From DAOTVD01 sp034437075 (GTDB lineage Bacteria > Chloroflexota > Anaerolineae > Aggregatilineales > J027): a stretch of 41,553 nucleotides of DNA. Shown piece after piece: positions 24,326 to 32,651 of this stretch. The notes under the pieces were generated by a model, which was given only the letters and a program-made list of their open reading frames with translations, was not told the origin of the DNA and did not search any database. The translations under genes were made by a program, and so were the position numbers. The stretch lies in contig DAOTVD010000145.1 of assembly GCA_034437075.1 (NCBI GenBank), forward strand, positions 1 to 41,553, written 5' to 3'. How positions within the stretch are numbered: position 1 is the stretch's first letter; each line of letters opens with the position of its first letter.

Positions 24326-25384
24326 TTGGAAGCCGATTATAGTTCGTATAAGGCGCAACCCGACCGCGCACGCCTGACCCAGATTATCCTGTTTGCGATT
24401 ATCGTGGCGACCTTGCCGTGTTATGTGGTCGGCGCGGTATTGCTGGCCGTGGCCCCCGCAGATGACGAGCGCGCCGATACAACAGATGATCTGCAACCGC
24501 TGGACACCACCGAAGAAACCAGCCCGACCCCCAGCGCTACCCCCACGCCGCGCGATACGCGCGTGCCCACGGCCACGGATGATGGCTTGCAAGCCACGCC
24601 GCGCCAATTCATCCCGCGCACGAATACGCCCGTGCGCACCAGTACGCCCACGCCCACGCCCGTCCCGGATGCCGATGGCGATGGCGTGCCCGATGGCATC
24701 GACAACTGCGCAGGGGTGGCCAACCCCAACCAAACCGACAGCGATGGTGATGGCCTGGGCGATGCCTGCGACGACACACCCCAGCCCGTGGCCGATGCGG
24801 ATGGCGATGGTGTGCCCGATGCGACGGATAATTGCCCCACCGTGAGCAACCCCAACCAGGCCGACAACGATGGCGATGGCCAGGGCAATGCCTGCGACCC
24901 GCAACCCAACGGCCCCGACGCCGATGGCGATGGCATCACCGATAGCGCGGATAATTGCCCCAACAATAGCAATCCTGACCAGGCGGATAATGACGGCGAT
25001 GGCCTGGGCAATGCCTGCGACCCCAGCCCCGATGGCCCCGACACCGACGGCGATGGCGTACCCGATAGCACCGACAACTGCCCCAATACGCCCAACGCTA
25101 ACCAGACCGACACGGACGGCGACGGCCAAGGGGATGCCTGCGACCCCACCCCCAACGGGCCCGACGGTGACGGCGATGGCGTGCCCGATAGCACCGACAA
25201 CTGCCCCAACACGCCCAATGCCGACCAGGCCGATAATGATAGTGATGGGGTCGGGAATGCCTGCGACCCCACGCCGGATGGCGATCCCCCCCCCGACAAC
25301 GGCGGGGATGATCCACCCCCCGACAATGGCGGGGATGACCCACCTCCCGACAATGGCAATAATCCACCGCCCGCTGATGAATAG
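24326..25384 (+). CDS. membrane-anchored TSP3-repeat surface protein
   Basis: This 352-residue protein begins with TTG at 24326, seven bases after GGGGGAG. A short cytoplasmic N-terminus is followed by a transmembrane helix at about 16-43. A Thr/Pro linker contains DGLQATPRQFIPRTNTP (86-102). Five TSP3 repeats (about 115-325; DADGDGVPDxxDNCPxxxNxxQ...GNACD) come next. A short proline tail has three DPPPDNG-type units. The repeats should bind Ca2+ outside the cell. It shares the linker motif with the TSP3 protein at 11356-12891 but lacks that protein's TPR part and 12-residue repeats. Long antisense frames here are artefacts of repetitive codon use. Confidence 0.82.
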   Translation: MEADYSSYKAQPDRARLTQIILFAIIVATLPCYVVGAVLLAVAPADDERADTTDDLQPLDTTEETSPTPSATPTPRDTRVPTATDDGLQATPRQFIPRTNTPVRTSTPTPTPVPDADGDGVPDGIDNCAGVANPNQTDSDGDGLGDACDDTPQPVADADGDGVPDATDNCPTVSNPNQADNDGDGQGNACDPQPNGPDADGDGITDSADNCPNNSNPDQADNDGDGLGNACDPSPDGPDTDGDGVPDSTDNCPNTPNANQTDTDGDGQGDACDPTPNGPDGDGDGVPDSTDNCPNTPNADQADNDSDGVGNACDPTPDGDPPPDNGGDDPPPDNGGDDPPPDNGNNPPPADE

Positions 25385-25399
25385 AATAGGATCGTATAT

Positions 25400-26485
25400 A
25401 TGAGTTTTGACGTAAAAGCACACCTGAAGACCATGACCGAAATGCATGCCCCCTCTGGCCACGAGGGGCCGATGCGGGCCTATCTGCGTGAGGTCTGGGC
25501 GCCGTGGGCCGATGAATTTCAGGTGGATGGCCTGGGGAGTTTGCTGGCCACCAAACGCGGGGATGGGGCCGAACCGCGCCCGCGCATCATGCTCAGCGCG
25601 CACATGGATGAAATCGCGCTGATGGTGGGCGAAGTCCGCGATGGCTACGCGCGGCTCAGCCGCATCGGCGGCGTGGATAACCGCACCTTGCAAGCCAAAT
25701 CGGTGCGGGTGCATGGCCAGCGCGAACTCATCGGCACGGTGGCGGCGGTGCCGCCGCATATTTCCAACCAAACCGGCGATGGCCGCTCGAACTATCTGCC
25801 ACTGGATGAACAATGGGTCGATTTTGGTTTGCCCGCCGAGGAAGTCGCGCAGCTTGTGCGCGTGGGCGATCTTGTGACGCTGGACGCGCCCATGCTGGAA
25901 CTCAAAGGTGATAAACTGGCGGGCAAAGCCATGGATGACCGCGCCTCGGTGGCGGCGCTGAGCCACTGCTTGCATCTCTTGCAGCGGCGCTTGCATGCCT
26001 GGGATGTCGTGGCGGTGGCTTCTACGCAAGAAGAAGTCGGCTTACAGGGCGCGACGACCGCCGCGCATTTGGCCGAACCCGATTTAGCGATAGCCATCGA
26101 CGTGACCTTCGCCAAACAGCCCGGTTACACGCCGGACACCGCGCCGGATTTGGGCAAGGTCGTGCCCTTGGGTGTCGGCCCGAACTTTCACCCAGGCTGG
26201 ACGGGATTCATCGAAAAAATCGCCAAAGAGATCGACATCAAAACCGCCGACGACCCCATCAGCGGGCGTAGTGGCACCGATGCCTGGGCCATCCAGACGG
26301 CGCGCCAAGGCGTGCCCACCGCGCTCATCAGCATCCCGCTACGCAATATGCATTCCACGGTGGAGACGCTCAGCCTGCGCGACATCACCCGCACGGGTCG
26401 CCTGATGGCCGAAGTCATCATGGCCCTGGACGACGACACGCTGAACCGCATCGCCTGGGATGCGGCGAGCCAAGAAGAAGGATAG
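25400..26485 (+). CDS. M42-family metallo-aminopeptidase (1 of 3)
   Basis: This 361-residue cytosolic dizinc or dicobalt peptidase belongs to the TET/PepA-glutamyl family. Likely metal ligands are H68 (SAHMDE), D179 (AMDDR), E212 with general base E211 (TQEEVG), D234 (AIDVT) and H318 (NMHST). M42 enzymes form dodecameric tetrahedra that finish the breakdown of short peptides. It begins 15 bases after the TSP3 gene and 3 bases before the next M42 gene. Differences from its two neighbours in the middle domain suggest a different substrate preference, which sequence alone cannot tell. Confidence 0.9.
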   Translation: MSFDVKAHLKTMTEMHAPSGHEGPMRAYLREVWAPWADEFQVDGLGSLLATKRGDGAEPRPRIMLSAHMDEIALMVGEVRDGYARLSRIGGVDNRTLQAKSVRVHGQRELIGTVAAVPPHISNQTGDGRSNYLPLDEQWVDFGLPAEEVAQLVRVGDLVTLDAPMLELKGDKLAGKAMDDRASVAALSHCLHLLQRRLHAWDVVAVASTQEEVGLQGATTAAHLAEPDLAIAIDVTFAKQPGYTPDTAPDLGKVVPLGVGPNFHPGWTGFIEKIAKEIDIKTADDPISGRSGTDAWAIQTARQGVPTALISIPLRNMHSTVETLSLRDITRTGRLMAEVIMALDDDTLNRIAWDAASQEEG

Positions 26486-26488
26486 ACG

Positions 26489-27529
26489 ATGATTTTACAA
26501 ACGCTTTCCGAGGCCGTCGGTGTCTCGGGCGACGAGAGCGCCGTGCGCGCGCTCATTCGCGAGGCCATCGCGCCGCATGTGGACGAGATGCGCGTCGATG
26601 CCATGGGCAACCTCATCGCGCTGAAAAAAGGCACGGGCGCGCAACCGCTCACCGGGCTGGCCGTGGCGCATATGGACGAAGTCGGCTTTATGGTCACTGG
26701 CCACGATGGCAGCGGCTATCTGATCGTGGAAAGCATCGGCGGCATTGACGATAAGCTGCTGCCCGCTTTACGTGTGTGGGTCGGGCCAGAGCGCACCCCC
26801 GGCGTTTTCCTGTGGAAGCCGATTCATAAGGGCCGCAGCCAAAATATCGTGACGCTAGAGAATATGCGCATCGACATCGGCGCGGGGGGCAAAGACGCCG
26901 CCGCGAGCGCCGCCCCCATCGGCACGCGCGTGGCCTTCGCCAGCGAATACCTCGCCCTCAGCGAGAAGGTCGCGCGGGGCAAAGCCTTTGATGATCGCGC
27001 GGGCTGCGCCGAGTTGGTCGAGATCGTACAGGGTGATCCGTTGCCCTATGACCTATACGCCTGTTTTAGCGTGCAGGAAGAAGTTGGCCTGCGCGGCGCG
27101 AAAGTCTTGGCGGAGAGCATCCAGCCCGATTTCGCGCTGGTGCTAGAAGTCACGGCTTGCCATGAAGTCCCCCAAGACCCCGACGAACCCGATATGACGA
27201 CGGTCACGAAACTGGGCCACGGCCCGGCCATCAATTACATGGACCGCGCCAGCATCGCGCACCCCGGCCTGCTGGCGCATGTCGTCGCCACCGCCGAGGC
27301 CGAAGGCATCCCGCATCAGTTTCGCTCGCCCCAATTCGCGGGCGGCACGGATGCGGGCAGCATCCACACCAGCGGCGCGGGCGTGCCCGCCCTGACGATC
27401 TCGCTACCAGGGCGCTATATCCACAGCCCGCATACGTTGTTATCCCTAGAAGATTACGCACACGGCAAACAATTGGCGCATACCGCCCTGGCGCGCATGA
27501 CGCCCGACATCCTGGAGAGAACCACATGA
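26489..27529 (+). CDS. M42-family metallo-aminopeptidase (2 of 3)
   Basis: This is a 346-residue M42 peptidase. The metal and catalytic residues are H61 (VAHMDE), D168 (AFDDR), E197/E198 (VQEEVG), E220 (VLEVT) and H312 (RYIHSP). At the fourth position the neighbours have aspartate and this protein has glutamate, a substitution that may still bind metal. Its stop overlaps the next ATG (ATGA, 27526-27529). It probably arose by tandem duplication with the flanking genes, although divergence is substantial. Confidence 0.9.
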   Translation: MILQTLSEAVGVSGDESAVRALIREAIAPHVDEMRVDAMGNLIALKKGTGAQPLTGLAVAHMDEVGFMVTGHDGSGYLIVESIGGIDDKLLPALRVWVGPERTPGVFLWKPIHKGRSQNIVTLENMRIDIGAGGKDAAASAAPIGTRVAFASEYLALSEKVARGKAFDDRAGCAELVEIVQGDPLPYDLYACFSVQEEVGLRGAKVLAESIQPDFALVLEVTACHEVPQDPDEPDMTTVTKLGHGPAINYMDRASIAHPGLLAHVVATAEAEGIPHQFRSPQFAGGTDAGSIHTSGAGVPALTISLPGRYIHSPHTLLSLEDYAHGKQLAHTALARMTPDILERTT

Positions 27530-28533
27530 AAGACTTGATCCGAGACTTAGTCGAAGCCTGGGGGCCATCCGGCTTTGAACATCACGTCCGCGCGTATATC
27601 CGCGAGCAAGTGGCCGATTTGGCCGACGAGATGCGCGTCGATGCCATGGGCAACCTCATTTGCCGCATGGGCGAAAAGCACTCGGACGGCCTGCGCGTGA
27701 TGGTCGCCGCGCATATGGACGAAATCGGCGTGATGGTCTCGCATATTGACGACAACGGCTTCGCGCGCTTCACGAATATCGGCGGGGTGAACCAGCAGCA
27801 CTTGCACGGCCTGCGCGTGATGTTCGAAAATGGCCTGGTGGGCGTGGTCTACGCCGAAAGCAGCGGCGACCGGGGCAAAATCCCCGGCCTAAACGGCTTT
27901 TACATCGACGCCCAAAACGGCGAAGCCGAAACCCCGATCAAGGTCGGCGACCCGGCGAACTTCTGGCGCCAGATGGACGAGCGCGGCAGCCGCTTGACCT
28001 CCAAAGCCATGGATGACCGCATCGGCTGCGCGGTGGCCATCGAAACCATGCGCCGCCTGAAGGATAGCCCGCACGAGGTCTATTTTGCTTTCACCGTGCA
28101 AGAAGAAGTCGGCCTGCGCGGGGCCACCACCGCCGGATATAGCATTTACCCCGACCTGGCCATCGCGCTGGATGTGACGCTGACGGGCGACACGCCCAAG
28201 GGGCCGATGAAAATGGCCGTCGAACTCGGCAAAGGGACGGCCATCAAAGCGCTAGACGGTCGTCATATCGCGCCGCCCGCCGTGCGCGAACTGCTCGTGC
28301 GCCGCGCCGAAGCCCATAATATTCCGTATCAAATCGAAATCTTGAGCGGGGGCACCACCGACGCCGCCGCGATTCAACTCGCGCAGAGTGGCGTTCCGGC
28401 GGGCACCATCAGCATTCCGTGTCGTTACGTGCACAGCCCCAGCGAAACCGTTGACCTGAACGATGTGCAAGCCTCGGTCGATCTGCTCGTGGCGGCCCTC
28501 AGCGAACCGATTACGGGCATTCAGCCGGAATAA
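27526..28533 (+). CDS. M42-family metallo-aminopeptidase (3 of 3)
   Basis: This is a 335-residue M42 peptidase with the full ligand set: H63 (AAHMDE), AMDDR, VQEEVG, ALDVT and RYVHSP. The N-terminal region (DEMRVDAMGNLI) is almost identical to the second copy, which shows common ancestry. It is the last plus-strand gene of the run that begins at the T-box. The convergent acetyltransferase gene ends 13 bases away and there is no clear terminator between them. Confidence 0.9.
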   Translation: MKDLIRDLVEAWGPSGFEHHVRAYIREQVADLADEMRVDAMGNLICRMGEKHSDGLRVMVAAHMDEIGVMVSHIDDNGFARFTNIGGVNQQHLHGLRVMFENGLVGVVYAESSGDRGKIPGLNGFYIDAQNGEAETPIKVGDPANFWRQMDERGSRLTSKAMDDRIGCAVAIETMRRLKDSPHEVYFAFTVQEEVGLRGATTAGYSIYPDLAIALDVTLTGDTPKGPMKMAVELGKGTAIKALDGRHIAPPAVRELLVRRAEAHNIPYQIEILSGGTTDAAAIQLAQSGVPAGTISIPCRYVHSPSETVDLNDVQASVDLLVAALSEPITGIQPE

Positions 28534-28546
28534 TCGCCGGTTGGGT

Positions 28547-29554
28547 TTATTCGAAGCGCTGGGCCATATGAATGAGCGTGCGCTCGTGCAGGAATCCGCG
28601 TTCTAGCAAGCGCGCGCGCATGGTCTCGTCATCGGCGGGATGTTCCGTGTAGGCATTGCGTAGCCCGCGCTGCGCGCGCCGCAGCACAAAATCCAGCAGA
28701 TCGGCGTGATGTTTGGCGGGCACCCCCGGCCCGGCGATGAGGTCAAAGCGCAAATTGGAGGAGCCAAAGCGCGCTTCGGTCAAGATCAACGCGCGGGGGG
28801 CGCGGTTGGCATCGCGCAGCACGAAGGTCTCGCGCGTGTCGAAGCTGAGGAAGCCCATCACCAGCCCCCAGGCCGACATCCGCCGCCGGAAACGGTGCGC
28901 CGGATGCAGCCAGCCGATGCCACCGCGCGCGTCTGGTCGGGCGCTTTGGATGAGATCATAGGCCGGGCCGCGTTCGTGATAGGCCAGGTAGGTCAGGCGT
29001 GGGGCATCGTCGCGGGCGGCGGCGGGTTTGCGGTCGCCATGCCAACGCCAATGGCCAAAAGCGCGCTGTTGATGAAAGCCCAAGTCTTCATAGAGCGCGA
29101 CGGCACCATCATTCCCGGCATCCACTTGCAAGATCGCGCCGCGCCCGCCCAATTTTTGGATGCGCCCCAGCCCAGCGCGGCACAGCGCGGCGGCGATCCC
29201 CTGGCGGCGGTACTCTGGATGGACGGCCACGTTAGCAATCACCCATCGTTGGTCGTGCCCGGCGGGGTAAAGCGAAATATTGCCCACGATGCGCCCGTCA
29301 TGCTCCCACACGAAGCCCTGCATCAAACCGCGCAGGGCTTTATCCAAACCATGGAAGACCCACAACAGCGGCCCCAAGGCGGCCATGGCGCGCATTTCGC
29401 GCAGCATCGCGCGGCCCTGATTATCTATCGTGTCCTGAAAACACAATTCGATGAGGTCTGTAATCGGCGCGAGGTCGTGGCGGATGTGTACCGGGCGCAA
29501 ATGCCCCGCTATATCCTGGGGTGGGCCATCGGAGGCAGGAGCCGAGCGAGGCAT
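28547..29554 (-). CDS. GNAT-family N-acetyltransferase
   Basis: This is a 335-residue protein whose first half is a GNAT domain. The acetyl-CoA motif A lies at about 108-126 (NVAVHPEYRRQGIAAALCR), followed by the typical LYEDLGF motif. The C-terminal 150 residues may be a second, degenerate GNAT-like domain (LRNAYTEHPADDETMRARLLERGF). The substrate is unknown. It starts 10 bases after the glycosyltransferase stop and is the third gene of a DUF951-glycosyltransferase-GNAT operon. No clear ribosome-binding site is seen at the chosen ATG. Confidence 0.8.
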   Translation of the reverse strand: MPRSAPASDGPPQDIAGHLRPVHIRHDLAPITDLIELCFQDTIDNQGRAMLREMRAMAALGPLLWVFHGLDKALRGLMQGFVWEHDGRIVGNISLYPAGHDQRWVIANVAVHPEYRRQGIAAALCRAGLGRIQKLGGRGAILQVDAGNDGAVALYEDLGFHQQRAFGHWRWHGDRKPAAARDDAPRLTYLAYHERGPAYDLIQSARPDARGGIGWLHPAHRFRRRMSAWGLVMGFLSFDTRETFVLRDANRAPRALILTEARFGSSNLRFDLIAGPGVPAKHHADLLDFVLRRAQRGLRNAYTEHPADDETMRARLLERGFLHERTLIHMAQRFE

Positions 29555-29564
29555 TAGGCCGGGC

Positions 29565-30791
29565 TCAGCGAAAATGATTCAGTAGTGAGGTCAGCAGGGC
29601 GTAGCGTTGGGGATGGCGGCGGGCCGCCCAGGCATTCCCCCAGCGCTCGCGCCGAGCCAATTCGTAGACCTCGCCGGCAATCGTCCAGGCGGCGTCAGGC
29701 TGCGAGAGCGCGCGGGCGCGTTCGGCGCGGCGTTGCATCTCCTGCGGGCTAGCTTGCAACCACGTTGCGACGGCTGCGGCGACGGCCTCCGGCGTCGGCG
29801 CGAACACGCCCACGTCTTCATCCAGCAACAGCGCGATATTGCCGTCTTCCTGGCCGGGCACACGCCCGCTGATGATGATCGGCAAACCCGCCATACACGC
29901 CTCGGAGATGGTCGCGGGGCCAGCTTTGGTGACGATCATATCGGCAGCCGCCATGAGGCGCGGCATGAAATCCACAAAGCCGAAAATATGCGCGGGATTA
30001 TGCCAGGCGTGGGCCTCTAATTGGGCGCGTAAGGTTTGGTTGCGCCCGGCCACGATGAGCAATTGACAGGGCGCGCCTTGCGCATCCACCGCCGCCGCGA
30101 TTTGCAAGAGCGGCCCCATGCCCTCGCCACCCGCCACGAGCAACACAGCGGGCAAGTGGGGGTCGATGCCCAGTTCGCGGCGGGCCTGGGCTTGGGGGGC
30201 CAGGTTGCGCACAAAATCGGGATGCACGGGCAAGCCCGTGACGGCAATCTGCCCAGCGTGCAGGCCCATGTCTAGGCCGCGTTGGCGCGCGGCGGGGGTC
30301 GGCACCAGGCAACGCTCTACGCGCGGGTCGTACCAAAAGGCATGGGCCGTTACCAAATCGGTGACGACGGTCATGAATGGCGGGCGCGGCGTCTGCTGGC
30401 ACAGGATATTCATCACCGGGCGGGCGATGACCGAATGCACGTTCAAGATGACGTCCGCCGGGTGTTCGGCCAACATACGCTGGATGCGCGGACGCCAATA
30501 GGCTGTCAGGAGGCGCACAATCCAGCGACTGGTAACCGGGTGGTCGCTCATCGTGTAGGAAAGTTGCCATAGGTGCTGGGCATGGTTCACCCACAGCGGA
30601 TAAATCTCGGGGGCGTGGTTAAACGGCACTGGCGTATAATCGCGGAAGACATCCACCATATCGAACACCAATTGCCCGGCATAGCGTTCTTCGGCGGCGG
30701 CCCGAATCGCCTCGGCGGCGGCGCGATGACCGCCGCCCGTATCCGAGAGCAAAACCAAAACCCGGCGGGGTGTCTCAGGGTTGGGTGTCAT
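29565..30791 (-). CDS. MGDG synthase-like glycosyltransferase
   Basis: This 408-residue GT-B glycosyltransferase resembles monogalactosyl/monoglucosyl-diacylglycerol synthases. The N-terminal MGDG-type motif is LSDTGGGHRAAAEAI (15-29), and the C-terminal nucleotide-sugar site includes TKAGPATISEACMAGLPII and GQEDGN. Such enzymes transfer a sugar from a UDP-sugar to diacylglycerol at the inner face of the membrane. The ATG at 30791 follows GAGG by six bases and is chosen over the TTG at 30803. It overlaps the end of the DUF951 gene by 17 bases. The actual lipid acceptor and sugar are not known. Confidence 0.85.
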   Translation of the reverse strand: MTPNPETPRRVLVLLSDTGGGHRAAAEAIRAAAEERYAGQLVFDMVDVFRDYTPVPFNHAPEIYPLWVNHAQHLWQLSYTMSDHPVTSRWIVRLLTAYWRPRIQRMLAEHPADVILNVHSVIARPVMNILCQQTPRPPFMTVVTDLVTAHAFWYDPRVERCLVPTPAARQRGLDMGLHAGQIAVTGLPVHPDFVRNLAPQAQARRELGIDPHLPAVLLVAGGEGMGPLLQIAAAVDAQGAPCQLLIVAGRNQTLRAQLEAHAWHNPAHIFGFVDFMPRLMAAADMIVTKAGPATISEACMAGLPIIISGRVPGQEDGNIALLLDEDVGVFAPTPEAVAAAVATWLQASPQEMQRRAERARALSQPDAAWTIAGEVYELARRERWGNAWAARRHPQRYALLTSLLNHFR

Positions 30792-30975
30792 GGCGCGCCT
30801 CAACGCTTTTAACCGCTTTATTAAATTGGCGGCGGGGCATCAGCAGGCGACGTTCGCAGCCGCAGCAAAACAACCCCACATCTGCCCCCATACGAAAGAC
30901 CCGCCAACGTGTGCTGCCGCAGGGGTGGGGTTTGCGCATGACGACGATGTCACCTGGGTTAATTATGTCCTTCAT
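30775..30975 (-). CDS. DUF951 family small protein
   Basis: This is a 66-residue protein with the DUF951 pattern. MRKPHPCGSTRWRVFRMGADVGLFC gives the KPHPCG motif, and CCGCERRLLMPRRQFNKAVK follows, with cysteines that could bind a metal. Homologues are short and may bind nucleic acid; function is not established. The ATG at 30975 is preferred to the TTG at 30999. The gene overlaps the glycosyltransferase start, so translation may be coupled. Confidence 0.8.
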   Translation of the reverse strand: MKDIINPGDIVVMRKPHPCGSTRWRVFRMGADVGLFCCGCERRLLMPRRQFNKAVKSVEARHDTQP

Positions 30976-31009
30976 CGTTTTTGCCTGTGTTTTGGCCAAA
31001 GCACTCGCT

Positions 31010-31039
31010 ACAATAGCACCGAACGCGCTAATTATTCAA
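31010..31039 (-). promoter_or_regulatory. candidate promoter of the DUF951 operon
   Basis: On the minus strand TTGAAT (31039-31034) and TATTGT (31015-31010) have an 18-base spacer, placing the start about 28 bases before the DUF951 ATG. A TACAAT on the plus strand overlaps it and might serve the divergent sulfotransferase gene, but lacks a clear -35 box. Confidence 0.4.
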
Positions 31040-31049
31040 GGGACATCCC

Positions 31050-32054
31050 GTGAGTTCACGCTATCTGGCCTACCAGGCGCAGGTTGGGCGCGCGATTCCA
31101 TTCCCGCCGCCGGTGCCATCTCCAAAGAATACCCATCCCCTAACGGCAAAGCAACATCTCTATTTGCTCGGCTGGCGGGCCGGGTTGCGCCTGGCGCATC
31201 CGTGGGTCGGGCGGCGGGCGGCGGGTTGGCGGCCTGTTTTCCCGGTGGGGTGCCACAACAGCGGCACGACCATCTTGGCCGATCTCATCGCGCGGCACCC
31301 GGCCATCGTGAATTGGTCCGAAGCGCCGGAAGTCTGGGCGCCGGACAACGCCTTCCTCAGTTGGGGAATTTTGCCCGAGCCCACCGCCGCGCAACCCTTT
31401 TTGTTTGATCCGCTGGCTTACGAGCGCGACCCGCAGACCCACGCCGCCGCGCTGCCCTGGATTCGCAGTGTCTTCGGGCTGTTCGCGCTCAGCCGAGGGC
31501 GGCGGCGCTTCCTGAATAAAAATCCGCATATGACCATCAACGTGCCCTATCTGGCGGCGGCCTTCCCGGCGGCGCGCTATGTGTACATCCGGCGCAATGG
31601 CTACGCCGTCGTGCAATCCCTGCTCTCGAATTGGCGCCCCGTTTTAGAAAGCGTCCGCGCAGGGACGGCCAGCGGCACCTGGGCGCAACTGCGCGAGGCC
31701 CTGCCCGCCGCATATTTTGATGATTCGCTGGCGTGGGTGCGGCGTTGCGCGGCCTATTGGTGTGAGATGGACGACCACGCCGCGCGTGACCTGGCCGCGT
31801 TGCCCGCCGAGCAAGTTTACAGCACGGATTATGAAACGCTGTGCGCCGCGCCAGGCGACACGCTGCGCGCGATCTTGCAGCATTGCGGCCTGGACCCCGC
31901 GCGCTATCCCTGGGCGACGATGCCCGCCCTAGAAAACCGGAACTATAAATATCGCGAACGCCTGACGGCGGCGGAAATCGACACCATTACCGAAGTCGCA
32001 GGCGCGCACCTGGCGCGCTATGGCTACCTGCACGCCGCTCCCGAAACCGGATAG
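31050..32054 (+). CDS. sulfotransferase-like protein
   Basis: This 334-residue protein starts with GTG, six bases after AAGGGA. It has the two PAPS-binding features of the sulfotransferase family. One is a P-loop-like segment PVGCHNSGTTILADLI (65-80) near the N-terminus; the other is YVYIRRNGYAVVQS (about 177-190), which gives the 3'-phosphate-binding arginine and serine. The family moves sulfate from PAPS to sugars, lipids or peptides. The next gene is an acetyltransferase, so the pair may decorate a glycan or glycolipid. The acceptor is unknown. Confidence 0.78.
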   Translation: MSSRYLAYQAQVGRAIPFPPPVPSPKNTHPLTAKQHLYLLGWRAGLRLAHPWVGRRAAGWRPVFPVGCHNSGTTILADLIARHPAIVNWSEAPEVWAPDNAFLSWGILPEPTAAQPFLFDPLAYERDPQTHAAALPWIRSVFGLFALSRGRRRFLNKNPHMTINVPYLAAAFPAARYVYIRRNGYAVVQSLLSNWRPVLESVRAGTASGTWAQLREALPAAYFDDSLAWVRRCAAYWCEMDDHAARDLAALPAEQVYSTDYETLCAAPGDTLRAILQHCGLDPARYPWATMPALENRNYKYRERLTAAEIDTITEVAGAHLARYGYLHAAPETG

Positions 32055-32063
32055 ACGCGCGTC

Positions 32064-32651
32064 ATGGATCGTTGGCTCGTCAAAAAAATCGCGCAATTCA
32101 TCTTTTTTCGCTATCGCGGGGTGCTGCACCCCGAACTCGGCAAATGGCTCGACCTGGCAGAGCAAGACCGCTTGCACCGCCTGGCCTCTCGTGTGAATGG
32201 CGCGCACCATCTGATTTTGCAGCCCGGCGCGCGTATTCTCTCGCCGGAAAACCTCACCTGCGGGGCCCATGTCGCGGTGGGGCATTATAGCATCCTGCGC
32301 GCGCAAGGCGGCATCACCTTGGGGGATTATGTCGTTATCGGGGATAGCGTGATTCTCGCCTCGGCGGGGCATCCGGTGGGCGAACTGTATTTCGATAATA
32401 CTTGGCAGGCGCCCATCCGCCTGGATGCCAACGTGTGGGTGGGCGCTAACGCGCTGATTCTGCCCGGCACCCATATCGGCGAAAATAGCGTTATCGGCGC
32501 GGGGGCGGTTGTCACGGGGGATATTCCGCCCAATAGCGTGGCGGTGGGTGTGCCCGCGCGGGTCGTCAAACAGTTTCAGCCCGACCCAGCCACCCTGGCC
32601 GCACAACGTGCGCGCATCGAGGCGCACTGGCCGCCAGACCCCGCGCGCTAG
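32064..32651 (+). CDS. hexapeptide-repeat O-acetyltransferase (NodL/Maa-like)
   Basis: This is a 195-residue left-handed beta-helix acyltransferase. Hexapeptide turns run from about 50 to 170 (GARILSPENLTCGAHVAVG, GITLGDYVVIGDSVILAS, GANALILPGTHIGENSVIGAG), ending with the typical SVAVGVPARVVK. The loop HPVG within that run supplies the usual catalytic histidine. It starts 9 bases after the sulfotransferase gene, suggesting a joint role in modifying a surface sugar. It overlaps the convergent gene by 4 bases. Confidence 0.85.
   Translation: MDRWLVKKIAQFIFFRYRGVLHPELGKWLDLAEQDRLHRLASRVNGAHHLILQPGARILSPENLTCGAHVAVGHYSILRAQGGITLGDYVVIGDSVILASAGHPVGELYFDNTWQAPIRLDANVWVGANALILPGTHIGENSVIGAGAVVTGDIPPNSVAVGVPARVVKQFQPDPATLAAQRARIEAHWPPDPAR

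Noticed and set aside
24308..26029. 573-residue antisense open frame, and a 337-residue one at 24421-25434
   Set aside because: They lie opposite the TSP3 and M42 genes. Their repetitive composition mirrors the Asp/Gly-rich codons of the true strand, and they show no domain of their own.
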